DNA of 64,000 bases from Aquimarina atlantica. GTDB taxonomy: Bacteria > Bacteroidota > Bacteroidia > Flavobacteriales > Flavobacteriaceae. The stretch is from positions 1-64,000 of the forward strand of contig NZ_AQRA01000016.1 in assembly GCF_000626715.1 (NCBI RefSeq), written 5' to 3'. Positions 1 to 10,199 of this stretch are shown here, one piece after another. Within the stretch, counting starts at the first letter, position 1; the number at the start of each line of letters is the position of its first letter. A model generated the notes under the pieces. It was not told the origin of the DNA, did no database searches, and saw only the letters and a program-made list of their open reading frames with translations. A program made the translations under genes and the position numbers.

Positions 1-2025
1 GGTGTTATCGAATAGTTTAGTCCAGTTAACGGTATATTGTCCTGTACCTCCGTTAATGGTTAATTGTATGGTTCCATCACTTCCATTTTTACATCCTACA
101 TTACTTACAGCAGGTATGGCTGTTATAGGCTCAGGTCCTTGTACCTGAAAAGATTTAGATTGGCTATTTCCTCCTTGATCAGATACAGTTACCTGGTAGT
201 TTCCTATTCCTACATTGGTAAGAGATGCTTCGGTAGTTCCATCATCCCATAGATAAGTGTAATCTCCACCAGAGTTTAAAAATCCCCCTGTTGCACTGGC
301 GATAAGGTTGACTTTTGTATCCGAACAGTTAACAGTATTGGGCGTCATATTGATAGAGATGTCGATAGGTTCTGGATCGGTTAGAGTGAATGTTTCGATA
401 TCAGAACTACATCCATTACTATCGGTTACTACGATGGTATAAACCCCTTCATAAAGGTTGATGATATTTGTATTTGTAGACCCTGAAGGAGGTATAAAGG
501 GATTTCCATCTTTGGTCCAGGCATAGTTTGTATAGTTCCCAGATCCACTAGATACAGAGATTGCGATACGTCCATTATTACCATTAATGAGAGTAGGATT
601 GGTGATGAGTGCAGATAATCCAGTTACATCAGGAATAGTAGGAAATCGTTCGTTAACAGTTATGGGTGCACTAGTAGCTTCACAACCATTATTATCTTTG
701 ATAAGAATGGTATAATCTCCTTTGGTTAATGAGTCAAAAAGTGTTTCTTGTTGCCATGTAGTTCCATTATCGATAGAATATTGGTATCGAGGTGATGTAG
801 GCGGTGTTCCTGGTGTTCCCCCATTTGGAGTTACTGTAATACTTCCATCGTTTCCTCGAAAACATTGTACGGGAGAAGGAGTACCACTAACAGATAAAGC
901 GGGAGGAGTAGTTAGTGTAAAAGGATTACTTTCATCATAGGCATCAGGTACTGTATTAATATCATCAAAACCTTCATTGTTACTTTTGGTTTGCCAGAAT
1001 AGTTTATAGACCCCACCAGGTAAGTTTTTAGGTTCCCAGGTATAGGAAGTCCCGGTGAAATCACTTTTAGTTACTACTTTTGATGCATAACCATCAAAGC
1101 TGCTTCCTACTTGTCGATATACCTGTAGATTCATTTTTTCTGAAACACTATCATCAAGTTCTCTATCAAAAGTTACAGTAAAACTACCATTGTCATTGTC
1201 ATTATGATTGATACTATTACTACATAAAGGTTGGATGTCTATTATTGGGCCATTTAGCGCAGGAGAACAATCAATAAATGATAATGTAATTAGATCAGAT
1301 CGATCTTTATTTTGAGTTGGATTTTGTACATAATAGACCTGAATTTGGAAATTAGGTGCAGTTCCTACATTTGGAATATCATTATAATCAAAAGTAAAAT
1401 TTCCTGAATGTTCACCGTAAGGTAGAAGCTCGGTTCGAACACCACCTACAAAAGAATGAACAGAATATTTCATTAATGTTCCACAATCAAAAACCTGTAA
1501 CGATTGTGTTTCGCATTTTTTTAAACCATTAGAAATAAGATTAGCATTTTGAGATTGTAAAGTGACAATAGGAGAAATCTTTCCAAAACCTTTTGGGGTC
1601 TCACAAAAACCAAGATATTGAAATATAGTACAAGAGTTGTCATAATTATTGTAATAATAATCATAAGATCCACAAGTTGGATAAGGATGTATTCTATCTA
1701 TTACAGAAATATGACCAAATCTATTGATAGGGTTAGCATACTCAACAACTTCATCTTTTGTTTCTGTTATAGGATTAAGATATATGGGGCTAGCAGAATA
1801 TATTCTATCTAATAATTGATTGTCATTAAATGCACTTAATTCATAATGAACAATTTCAAAGCCATTATTTAAAGGCTTTGGGGCAGTCATGGTAAGATCA
1901 TACTCTATTTTGTATTTGTGTTGCCCTTGTATCGTAAAAAAACAAAAAAACAAAGAAACAATGAGAAATGTATTTTTAAAATAAAAATACGACTTCCCTG
2001 TTATTGTAATTATTATTACCCTCAT
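1..2025 (-). CDS. SprB-repeat surface protein (C-terminus beyond window)
   Basis: The frame is open from an ATG at 2025 to base 1 (675 codons) with no stop, so the gene runs off the left edge. The N-terminus has a basic start and a hydrophobic stretch ending in a Gln-Gly-Gln-like cleavage region (about residues 1-38), consistent with Sec export. From about residue 375 there are tandem repeats of roughly 80-90 residues with the SprB signature, for example VQCFRGNDGSITVTPNGGT, a degenerate one near LINGNNGRIAISVSSGSG, and VGCKNGSDGTIQLTINGGTG at the edge. SprB repeats belong to large T9SS-secreted adhesins, including the gliding adhesin of Flavobacterium. The gene starts 14 bp after the fibronectin protein gene, so it is probably the last visible gene of the surface operon. 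Attachment, T9SS sorting domain and full length cannot be judged because the C-terminus is missing. Confidence 0.85.
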   Translation of the reverse strand, partial: MRVIIITITGKSYFYFKNTFLIVSLFFCFFTIQGQHKYKIEYDLTMTAPKPLNNGFEIVHYELSAFNDNQLLDRIYSASPIYLNPITETKDEVVEYANPINRFGHISVIDRIHPYPTCGSYDYYYNNYDNSCTIFQYLGFCETPKGFGKISPIVTLQSQNANLISNGLKKCETQSLQVFDCGTLMKYSVHSFVGGVRTELLPYGEHSGNFTFDYNDIPNVGTAPNFQIQVYYVQNPTQNKDRSDLITLSFIDCSPALNGPIIDIQPLCSNSINHNDNDNGSFTVTFDRELDDSVSEKMNLQVYRQVGSSFDGYASKVVTKSDFTGTSYTWEPKNLPGGVYKLFWQTKSNNEGFDDINTVPDAYDESNPFTLTTPPALSVSGTPSPVQCFRGNDGSITVTPNGGTPGTPPTSPRYQYSIDNGTTWQQETLFDSLTKGDYTILIKDNNGCEATSAPITVNERFPTIPDVTGLSALITNPTLINGNNGRIAISVSSGSGNYTNYAWTKDGNPFIPPSGSTNTNIINLYEGVYTIVVTDSNGCSSDIETFTLTDPEPIDISINMTPNTVNCSDTKVNLIASATGGFLNSGGDYTYLWDDGTTEASLTNVGIGNYQVTVSDQGGNSQSKSFQVQGPEPITAIPAVSNVGCKNGSDGTIQLTINGGTGQYTVNWTKLFDNT

Positions 2026-2039
2026 TTTATTTTCTGGTT

Positions 2040-4130
2040 TTAATATCTTACTTCAATCTCCTTCCATTCACTCACACTACCATCATTAAATACTGCTTTA
2101 AATGCATATGTATATGTAGTATTTGGAGTTAGGTTTTGATCTATCCATCGTTTATCTTCTGGTGCTAATCTTTTATACAAGGTATATGAATCTTCTAAAC
2201 TCTTTCTATACACCTGTATCTCTATAGCGCTCTCTTCTTTAAAGCGCCAGGTGAGTTGTACAAATTTGCGTTCTCGATCTACAGTCGCATACAATCCTTT
2301 TACACCAGGTTGTATTAATTTTCCGGGCATATTAATTACTATTGGAGGGGTTGGCTCACTTTCCAAACCACTCCGATCTACGGTAATTAAGGTATAGCGA
2401 TATTTTCTACCGGGATTAGCTTTTGTGTCTGTAAAGCTAGTGATAGAATCTACACTTGTCTCATATATTTTCTCCCAAGGCTGAGTTACAGAATCTGTTA
2501 CATTTTTTCGGTATACTACAGTGGTTGCCCAATCATCAGATGAACTGTTAACCCATGAAAAAATGACAGCACCTTCTTTTATTTCATACGTTTTAAATAC
2601 AGGTGATGTTGGAGGTATGCGATCTGGTTTTTTAAGTACTAAAGTATCCGAAGGTACAGATTCATTATAGCGATTATCTACTGCGATTAATCGGTAGTAA
2701 ACAGCTTTGTCGAAAGAAGTCATATCTATACTATCAATAAAACTTTCATTGATAAGATTAGCTTTGTTTAGTTTTGTGAATTCTTGATCTTTACGATAAG
2801 CTCTCAAAATATCATATCCTTTTAAATCTAATTCAGCGTTTTTTACCCACTTTAATGCGACTACACCTAATGTATCTACAATTCCTTCGAGGCCTTGTGG
2901 TTTTTTTGGAGGAATACTATCTATAGGTTGTACCATGGTAGCAGGAGATTCTTTATAATCCTGATGTTTCCCAAAAGCTTTGAGTTTAAAATAATTAATG
3001 TCAGATAGCGGGCCATAAGTAATCTTTTTCTGATTTGGGGGGATACTATCGATTACAGTTTTATAGGGTCCTACTGCTTTTTCGGCACGTAAAAGTTCGT
3101 ATTTTCTAAGTTTCCACTGTTCTTCTTCGGCAAAAGTCCATTCTAATTCTACTTCATTTTCAGAAATAATATTTGTCGCTGAAAATACAGGTTCAGTTTT
3201 TATTTCTTTAAACCCTATTAGTTCTGCTGGATCAGATGGAGGACTGGTTTCACTAAAATAATTGATACCTACAATACGATACCAATATTTTTTACCGTAT
3301 TGAGGTATAGAGTCGGTATAGGAAACGCCAGAATATGGTGTATCTGCTAATTTTGTAATGGGTACGTCATTAATTTTATTAAAAACCTGGCCATCTTCAG
3401 ACCTTTCCAAATTGTAAGCCGTATAGTAGGGTAGTAGCTGGTCGTATTCCCATACCAAAACAAATGCATTTTTATAGAAATACCCAAAAAAGTCAGATGG
3501 TTTAGGTAGTTCTTCAACATCTTTTGTACTGATAAATACTCCAGAAGGTTCCAAGTCCATTCGTTCTTTTGGGATAGCACTTTTTATATTATAGAGGTAT
3601 TTTTCATTTTCATTAACATCGGTATCTACATATCCCAGTCCAGCATATTGAGCTACTTCAAAATCTTGATCAATAGCGAATAAAGAAAATCCAAATCGAC
3701 GGTCTAACTCTTCACTTTCATAAAAAACTCTAAGCAATTGATTCTCCTCTTGATTATCTACCTGAAAAGTTTCTCCATAAATTGCTTGTGCAGCAATAGC
3801 CGCCATATCGTTTTCCTGAATGAAATTTTCCCAGTCTTTAGGAGGTCTGGGTTTAATAGTATCTCCAGAAATTATTTTCTTTTCAGGATTGGTTAAAGGT
3901 TTTCCATCACGCAGAACCGTGGTACGTTCTACAACAAAACCGTATTGATTGCTATATTTCCAGGCATACTTATCAGTTACTGCCCAGCGCAATAGTATTG
4001 CATCTTTTTTTGCGAAAGCTTTTACTACTATTTTTTTAGGAACTTCTGCACTTTTCTCTTGTGCAGACAAGCAAATGCTTAAGCTTCCAAAAAGTAATAT
4101 TATATATAGTATGCAATATTTTAATCTCAT
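2040..4130 (-). CDS. Secreted fibronectin type III domain protein
   Basis: A 696-aa protein with a clear signal peptide (residues 1-23, cleavage near LSAQE). After an N-terminal region of about 200 residues it carries a series of fibronectin type III-like domains, seen as repeats of the pattern W-x-xx-D-L-xx-Y-x-I-xR-x-x and KYWYRIVGIN / VYYRLIAVDN / YRYTLITVD strand segments, spaced about 90-100 residues to the C-terminus. No enzymatic motif and no obvious T9SS C-terminal sorting domain was recognised. It lies 82 bp after the 1618-aa gene and 14 bp before the SprB-repeat gene, on the same strand. Such proteins usually act as extracellular or periplasmic scaffolds. A partner role for the other surface proteins of this operon is inferred from linkage only. 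Confidence 0.8.
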   Translation of the reverse strand: MRLKYCILYIILLFGSLSICLSAQEKSAEVPKKIVVKAFAKKDAILLRWAVTDKYAWKYSNQYGFVVERTTVLRDGKPLTNPEKKIISGDTIKPRPPKDWENFIQENDMAAIAAQAIYGETFQVDNQEENQLLRVFYESEELDRRFGFSLFAIDQDFEVAQYAGLGYVDTDVNENEKYLYNIKSAIPKERMDLEPSGVFISTKDVEELPKPSDFFGYFYKNAFVLVWEYDQLLPYYTAYNLERSEDGQVFNKINDVPITKLADTPYSGVSYTDSIPQYGKKYWYRIVGINYFSETSPPSDPAELIGFKEIKTEPVFSATNIISENEVELEWTFAEEEQWKLRKYELLRAEKAVGPYKTVIDSIPPNQKKITYGPLSDINYFKLKAFGKHQDYKESPATMVQPIDSIPPKKPQGLEGIVDTLGVVALKWVKNAELDLKGYDILRAYRKDQEFTKLNKANLINESFIDSIDMTSFDKAVYYRLIAVDNRYNESVPSDTLVLKKPDRIPPTSPVFKTYEIKEGAVIFSWVNSSSDDWATTVVYRKNVTDSVTQPWEKIYETSVDSITSFTDTKANPGRKYRYTLITVDRSGLESEPTPPIVINMPGKLIQPGVKGLYATVDRERKFVQLTWRFKEESAIEIQVYRKSLEDSYTLYKRLAPEDKRWIDQNLTPNTTYTYAFKAVFNDGSVSEWKEIEVRY

Positions 4131-4212
4131 CTATTTGTTTTTTCTATTTGTTAGATGTTATCACATCGTAATCATTTCAATGGTATAGAAATTCTTACTT
4201 ATGCTTATTTCA

Positions 4213-7200
4213 TTAAAAATAATTTTTATAATCTACCTTGATTTTGTTACCAGATGTCTTGTTTGGCAGTGTATACTGAAACTCTACCTGGTATTTTTCT
4301 ACATTAATATATGGGAATATTCCATCTATGATATATTTAAATTTTTGATAAGCATTAGCGTCTATTGGATTAGTATTTAAATACCTGTTTACAACTACAT
4401 ATTGTAGATGTACAAAATCTTCTTTATATGCTGCGGCAAGGTTCCATCTAAAAGGAAAACGTTCTTTTAAATAAGTATTCTCTGGATTATTTTGAACGTA
4501 CTCGCTATAGGTTAGAGAAGGCTTAATGTTTTTCATTGGAGGTGTTCCCAAAATAGCTTCATCTCTATTTACTCGAATATCAGTATCCAAAGGATAGTTT
4601 TGATAGAGGAGAGGATAAATTTCTTTTTCATAATAATAATCAGATTTCATTCCTACACCAGACATTAAAGGTTTGTTTAAACTATATCGAGTACCCAACA
4701 CTTCATTAACATCAAAAGGTTCGAATTTTGCAATTCGTAATTCCATTTGTGCAGCATTAGAAGAACCATCCATAAAAGTATAGTAGTCTGTTATATTCAT
4801 TGCTCTTATTTTCTCTTTGAAGGTGTTAAATCTACTTGTACTAAAATTGAACTCTAATCGTGTTAAAGAAGCATTCGTAGAAGCATTTCCTGTAAGTGTA
4901 TTTTGAGAAATAGATACATCATCATTTACATTGGTATACGTCTCTTCTGAAACTCCACCATCATTATTTCCCGAGTTTAATTTTGAAGTTAATAGTTTAT
5001 AAACAATTCCTGTTTCATTAGGTAATTTAGGAAGAGGGAAAGTTAGGGTATTGTTTGTAGTATCATAAGAAAACTGGACTTTCATGGATTGTCCATTTTC
5101 GGTAATAAAGAACAGTTCGTCTTTAAACCCTTCTGTACCAAATAAGTAATCTTGTCCTCGTTCTAGCTGTACGTATCCTGTGTTGCTTTCTTTAGGAAGA
5201 ACATAACGTTGATCTACTATCGGATACATGTATTCGATATTTTTATAAGGGATTTTTGTAGGGGCTTTACCTGTAGTAAAGTTTACTGTTTTCTCTTCTA
5301 CTATAGGTTGTCCATTTTCGAGAACGGCTACCCATTGGCCTCCTTTATATTCATTAAATTGTACTTTTACAGTAGCGGTTATTTTTTTCTCGGGAGGCAA
5401 AATATCATCTGGTTCAAAGATCATTATGTCTTTATTGCTGTTCCATACTTGTTCCCCGGCAAGGGTAGTAGATCCATCTTTTATTGCAATTTCTTTGAGT
5501 TCTACCTGATATTTTTTAGTTCCAAGATCATCACTAATTTCTACAACTTGGCCAATAGGTACATTAAAAGCAACCTGTACTGCTTCAAACACATCTACTT
5601 TGTCACTGTTATTTTCTGGAGAAATATCAGATATAATGACTACTTCCTGTAACCCTGTTTTACCTACAATTTCACATTCTTCTCCGATAGTAACTTTAAG
5701 TCGGGCCTGTACGGTTACAAGACCTAATATCCTTACTTTTACACCGGCATAACCTTTTACAAACCATGGGTTTGGTAACTGACCTTGGGCCAAAACTGCT
5801 ACTCCTGCTTTTAGGATAGGAATTCTTTTTCTAAAGCCAAAAATTTTGATTTGTGCACCAATTTCTCCTTGCAGAAATGCATAGAGTTGCCCTGTCGCAT
5901 ACCATCCGTCCATACCTAATGGTCCTGCTTTTCCTTTACAATGAGCATCTCCAAAATCTTTGATCATTAAATCAAAACCAACACCAGCTCTTACCGATGC
6001 ATAGATTATTCCCCAATCGAAACTTTTTCCTATTTCTACATATGCCCCAAAAGCATACCCGGTACCTTGTGCTAATTGACTGTTAAAGTTTCTGCCAAAA
6101 AGAAGTTCATCTCCACTAAGGTTTAAAATATCTATAACTTCTGGTTTTGGTAAAGCAGGATCGGGGAGAATTGTTCCGGTCATATAGTACAAATCAAATG
6201 CAGCATCAAACGGGCCTATAGGGATACCAGCGACACCAAAACGCTTGGTAGGAGTACCGATATAGATGTACCAATCGTCTGGGGCATCATAAAATTCTAT
6301 ATATCCTAATCTGTTTTTCTCTCCAGCACCTTTGATTTGACCAAGATTTAGGAATACATCAAACATTCCCCAATATGTGTCATTTCTAAAATCGAAATCG
6401 ATGGCTAATTGTGCAGCAAATTGTTCTTTACCAGTTAAGATATTAGGAAATACTTCGGTAGCAAAATATTTAATACCTTCCTTATCAATAGACATCTCAT
6501 GAAAGTTGCTGATTGATTGTTCTTTTTCTGCTAATTTCTTCTGCATACCATCTACGGTGCCAAAAGGGGTGTTACTACCACTACTACCTCCAGAGGTCAT
6601 TAATGCAGCGCCTCCGTAGAATCCTAATCTACTAATCCCTCCACCAGCAGAAGGGCTGTTAAAGCTCATTTCGATAGCGAAAAGCCCTGTGAAGGTTGCA
6701 GATTTTTTTACTTCAAAAGCAGCCATAGCTTTAAAACCAAAATCAGTATCTATATCGGGGCGATAATAGATTCCCGACATGCTTTGTGCACGTTCATCCA
6801 TCCCTGCTTTTCGCATGTGATGATAGACTCCACCACCAATATCATGAATTTTTAAACTCTTTGTGCTTTTGTTAGAAAGAGGTCTGCCAAAAGCATCAAC
6901 ATACCAGTATCTAAAATCATCTTGTTTTCCGAAAATTCCTTTAGCCTCCAATTCGATTTTCAGACTTTCGGCATATAGTCTAAGTTTACCAGATAATCCT
7001 TTCCCATATACTGGATTATCTCTAAAAAAGGCAAGCTTACCATAAAATTCAAAATTTTTGCGTTTTACATCAACCTCAACTTCATCGATTTCAATTTTAT
7101 CGAATTGCCATTTTAAATAATCACCTTCCTGTAATTTACCTATGATACGAAGCCTAACATCTCCTTTGATTCCTGATTTATCGAGATTGAGGTAACTATT

Positions 7201-9069
7201 AAGGCCTATTTCTGCACGATCATCTTCATATACTTTTGCTTTGATATCATAAAACCCTAATTGAAACCCTGCAATTTTGGGCAATGCAATAGTATCTTTG
7301 AATCCCATATATTTTATAGAGAGATAGGGACGTGTTTTGGTTTGAATTTTAAAATTTTGAAAGGAGAGACCATCAAAATTAAGAGATTCTATATCACTTG
7401 CATCTCTATTTTTATCTTGTGATGATATGGCATTTAAGGAATCTTTTTGAGCTTTATTAAAAGCCATGAGCCCAGTAAGGTTGGCTTCGGGATAAAACTT
7501 TCCGTTTTCTACTTCCATTTTTATGTAGGACTCGGGAAATAGCTTTGCTTTACTTTTAAAAATATTAAAATCTACATCATCTGTTACTTCTACCCGAACA
7601 CTATAACGTTGATCTGCTGTAATCAATCCTTTATACCCCAAAGCTCCATTACTACTAGAATCTGATTTACTAATGGGTAGTACCAGTTCTCCGCTGAAAT
7701 CAGCTTTTATAAAATGGTTAACTTGTATATCTACATTTACAGAATCTAGTGAATATTGCCATTTACTTGCATTCCCTTCATTAATAGAAAACAAATTGGA
7801 TGCAAAAAAGTTTCCAGAAACTCCGAAATTATCGATGAGTAAACCTTTAGCTCCAAAAGAAATACGTTTTTCAGATTTTGTAATCTGAAATTCTGGAGGT
7901 AGGGTAACACTTACTTCATCACCATAAAAGCCACGCCATAATTCTTTTTGATTAGAAGGAATTAGTTGTTGCTCATCATAAATTTTAGGAAAATCTACTA
8001 GCGGAGAGTTCTTGGTATCACTAAGATCTAATACTACATTGTGCATTTTGAACGCCCAGCCCGGTAGAGGTTTAAGTTCGAATTTTGGTAAATCCAATTC
8101 GATTAAAAGATCTTGTAAAGAGGTGGCTACAAAACTGAAACTGGCTCCAACATAGCTTTCGTTACCGGCAGGATTTTTACCGTCTTGTGGTTTTGTTTCT
8201 CCCGGAAATTTTTTGGTACCATCATCATTTAATGGGATTGCTACTGTTTTAGCAATTCGCACATCGGCTTCTAGCCCTATTTCTTTTACTTTACCTGTAC
8301 AATCTATGGTAATATATGTTTGTTTTGTTGCACTACCATCACTCTCTAATCCTCCTTTAAATGTGAGAATCCATTGTCCGCCGCTTTGCCCTATCGGAAA
8401 ATCACCTAACAGGTTTAATTGTGCTTCGCCATATATTCCTCCTTCATGAGATAATTTTACATTATTGGCTCCAAAAAACAATTCGGTACTTAATTCACCC
8501 AATGTAAGTTTGGCAAATAAGTCGACTTCAGAATAGTTGGCATGTAACTTGGCTTTTACAATACCAATAGTAATCGATGAATTTGTAGATACCTGTTTTT
8601 TGATTCCAACGGGAAATTGAAGTAATTCTTGACCACTTATAATATTGATAAAGTTTTCCTGCTTTTCTATTTCTTTAAATAGTTCTTTGGCTTTACTCAC
8701 CAAAGAATCTGTTTTTGGAGTAGGTTTATAGATTTTTTTAATATAATCTTTGGTAAACTCTGCCAATCCCTGAAAGAAATTTTCGGTAGGAGCGCCTGTC
8801 GAAGGGGTTTCTAACTCTGGAAAAGACCGAAACTGCTTAGTGTCGTATTTACGTAAAGCATAGGCACTACCCACCTGATCCTTTATACGTTTTGCTTTAA
8901 AAGCCGCTAATCGTTGCACTGCCAATGAATCTAGTCCTTTGGTTATAGGACTTTTATATGGAGGTGATATCATATTCTTTTTGGCAACCGATAGCGAATC
9001 TTTACCAGTATTGGCAAAGCAGGCTACCGATAGGAGCAGGGTAAGTAAGAGTATATGGTAGTTTTTCAT
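4213..9069 (-). CDS. Very large secreted protein of unknown function with SbsA/Big-like Ig region
   Basis: A 1618-aa protein with an N-terminal signal peptide (about residues 1-19, ending near VACFAN). Most of residues 150-1130 is beta-rich, with alternating polar/hydrophobic segments and glycine-aromatic runs (FGAYVEIGKSFDWGIIYASV, GWYATGQLYAFLQGEIGAQI) that resemble amphipathic strands of an outer-membrane or elongated beta structure. Around residues 1143-1275 the pattern ISPENNSDKVDVFEAVQVAF followed by IMIFEPDDILPPEKKITATV looks like a bacterial Ig-like SbsA/Big_5 domain. No catalytic motif was found. The gene follows the propeller gene by about 100 bp within the surface operon. I do not recognise a named family. 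A structural, secretion-related or receptor-binding role is possible but unproven. Confidence 0.75.
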   Translation of the reverse strand: MKNYHILLLTLLLSVACFANTGKDSLSVAKKNMISPPYKSPITKGLDSLAVQRLAAFKAKRIKDQVGSAYALRKYDTKQFRSFPELETPSTGAPTENFFQGLAEFTKDYIKKIYKPTPKTDSLVSKAKELFKEIEKQENFINIISGQELLQFPVGIKKQVSTNSSITIGIVKAKLHANYSEVDLFAKLTLGELSTELFFGANNVKLSHEGGIYGEAQLNLLGDFPIGQSGGQWILTFKGGLESDGSATKQTYITIDCTGKVKEIGLEADVRIAKTVAIPLNDDGTKKFPGETKPQDGKNPAGNESYVGASFSFVATSLQDLLIELDLPKFELKPLPGWAFKMHNVVLDLSDTKNSPLVDFPKIYDEQQLIPSNQKELWRGFYGDEVSVTLPPEFQITKSEKRISFGAKGLLIDNFGVSGNFFASNLFSINEGNASKWQYSLDSVNVDIQVNHFIKADFSGELVLPISKSDSSSNGALGYKGLITADQRYSVRVEVTDDVDFNIFKSKAKLFPESYIKMEVENGKFYPEANLTGLMAFNKAQKDSLNAISSQDKNRDASDIESLNFDGLSFQNFKIQTKTRPYLSIKYMGFKDTIALPKIAGFQLGFYDIKAKVYEDDRAEIGLNSYLNLDKSGIKGDVRLRIIGKLQEGDYLKWQFDKIEIDEVEVDVKRKNFEFYGKLAFFRDNPVYGKGLSGKLRLYAESLKIELEAKGIFGKQDDFRYWYVDAFGRPLSNKSTKSLKIHDIGGGVYHHMRKAGMDERAQSMSGIYYRPDIDTDFGFKAMAAFEVKKSATFTGLFAIEMSFNSPSAGGGISRLGFYGGAALMTSGGSSGSNTPFGTVDGMQKKLAEKEQSISNFHEMSIDKEGIKYFATEVFPNILTGKEQFAAQLAIDFDFRNDTYWGMFDVFLNLGQIKGAGEKNRLGYIEFYDAPDDWYIYIGTPTKRFGVAGIPIGPFDAAFDLYYMTGTILPDPALPKPEVIDILNLSGDELLFGRNFNSQLAQGTGYAFGAYVEIGKSFDWGIIYASVRAGVGFDLMIKDFGDAHCKGKAGPLGMDGWYATGQLYAFLQGEIGAQIKIFGFRKRIPILKAGVAVLAQGQLPNPWFVKGYAGVKVRILGLVTVQARLKVTIGEECEIVGKTGLQEVVIISDISPENNSDKVDVFEAVQVAFNVPIGQVVEISDDLGTKKYQVELKEIAIKDGSTTLAGEQVWNSNKDIMIFEPDDILPPEKKITATVKVQFNEYKGGQWVAVLENGQPIVEEKTVNFTTGKAPTKIPYKNIEYMYPIVDQRYVLPKESNTGYVQLERGQDYLFGTEGFKDELFFITENGQSMKVQFSYDTTNNTLTFPLPKLPNETGIVYKLLTSKLNSGNNDGGVSEETYTNVNDDVSISQNTLTGNASTNASLTRLEFNFSTSRFNTFKEKIRAMNITDYYTFMDGSSNAAQMELRIAKFEPFDVNEVLGTRYSLNKPLMSGVGMKSDYYYEKEIYPLLYQNYPLDTDIRVNRDEAILGTPPMKNIKPSLTYSEYVQNNPENTYLKERFPFRWNLAAAYKEDFVHLQYVVVNRYLNTNPIDANAYQKFKYIIDGIFPYINVEKYQVEFQYTLPNKTSGNKIKVDYKNYF

Positions 9070-9170
9070 TCGATTTTGGTTTACTTTCTACTATTGTTTG
9101 ATGTTTTTATTTTTTGCCTTTGATTACTCCACAAAATTTAGAGACTTTGTGGTGTGGTTATCTATATTCT

Positions 9171-10199
9171 TTATATTATTTTATCTTTTTCAAAAATATG
9201 GAGTGTATTACTCGAATCTAAAATGTACAACCTTGTACCATGTACTTTTATATCTGTTATTATTGGGATTATATCTCCACTATTTATTTCTATGTCAGTA
9301 TGCCATAATAATTCTTTTGTTTTTAAATCGATAATACCAACTGTACTATTTTTTTCTTGAGTAAAATACAGATGATTGTCTTTGATCACATAAGTACTGG
9401 AAGAAAAAGAAAATGGTATTTGCCAGATCATTTGATCCTCTGGTTTATGTATTTTTTTATCTAACACCAACAATTGTTCCTGTAGATCTAAATTTGTTAC
9501 TTCAAATGTTTCAGGATTTAAAATTTGTACTTGTTTATCCTTGATAGCATATATTTTATCTTCAAATGTGGTTAACCAGCCTCCAAATTTTTTACTTTCC
9601 CATAATACTTCTTTAGTTTCTACATCTAAACAAAGTGTGATACGTTCATCGGTTTGATGACTACTATCGAATAAAAAGAAGAATAATTTATTATTTATTA
9701 TTTGTGGCTTTCCATATATCTCAGTGTTAGTTGTTTTAAGTAATTCAGAAATGTCTTTATTCCAAAAAACTTCACCTGAAAAAGGGTTGTAAAACTCTAT
9801 TTTTTGAGAAAAAATAAATGCTTTATCTTTTTTTAGAATTTGATGAGGGTAATATGGTTTGGATGGAAAATCATTTATCTCACCACTTTCTAAGTTTATT
9901 ACATAAGTTTTTCGCTCTTTATTTACTTTTCCTATGTTGAAGTAAAACTCATCTACCAAAAAACCATTTGCTAATCTAAAAGTTCCCTCAAGATTTATGG
10001 ACTTATCTGAAAAGTATAGCTTTATTTGCTCTGTGTTATTCGTAATTAGATTATTATTCTTAACCAAAAATGAACTAATACCTTCTTCAATTATAGAGCC
10101 TTCCGGTTGTAATATTAACTTACTTTCTTGTTGAAAAACAAGCTCATTATTGAAAAAATCAAAGCTAAATATGTTTTCTAATCTATTTACAAGTCTCAT
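9171..10199 (-). CDS. PQQ-like beta-propeller protein, candidate immunity protein
   Basis: A 342-aa protein without signal peptide or membrane segment, so probably cytosolic. It carries degenerate blades with the PQQ/WD-like pattern, in which a hydrophobic strand is followed by LWES, VFWNKDI or LWHTDI: NPFSGEVFWNKDISELL, VETKEVLWESKKFGGW and LKTKELLWHTDIEI. Its ATG overlaps the stop region of the upstream 335-aa gene by 4 bp (10196-10199), which indicates translational coupling. Every other long product in this operon appears exported, so an unexported partner directly behind a nuclease-like secreted protein is what an immunity gene would look like. That assignment rests on position only. No beta-propeller immunity family is claimed to match. 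Confidence 0.6.
   Translation of the reverse strand: MRLVNRLENIFSFDFFNNELVFQQESKLILQPEGSIIEEGISSFLVKNNNLITNNTEQIKLYFSDKSINLEGTFRLANGFLVDEFYFNIGKVNKERKTYVINLESGEINDFPSKPYYPHQILKKDKAFIFSQKIEFYNPFSGEVFWNKDISELLKTTNTEIYGKPQIINNKLFFFLFDSSHQTDERITLCLDVETKEVLWESKKFGGWLTTFEDKIYAIKDKQVQILNPETFEVTNLDLQEQLLVLDKKIHKPEDQMIWQIPFSFSSSTYVIKDNHLYFTQEKNSTVGIIDLKTKELLWHTDIEINSGDIIPIITDIKVHGTRLYILDSSNTLHIFEKDKII

Noticed and set aside
5209..5652. Plus-strand gene of 147 codons inside the 1618-aa gene
   Set aside because: Low-complexity Tyr/Phe-rich composition of a reverse-frame shadow; the minus-strand frame is long, uninterrupted and has a signal peptide.
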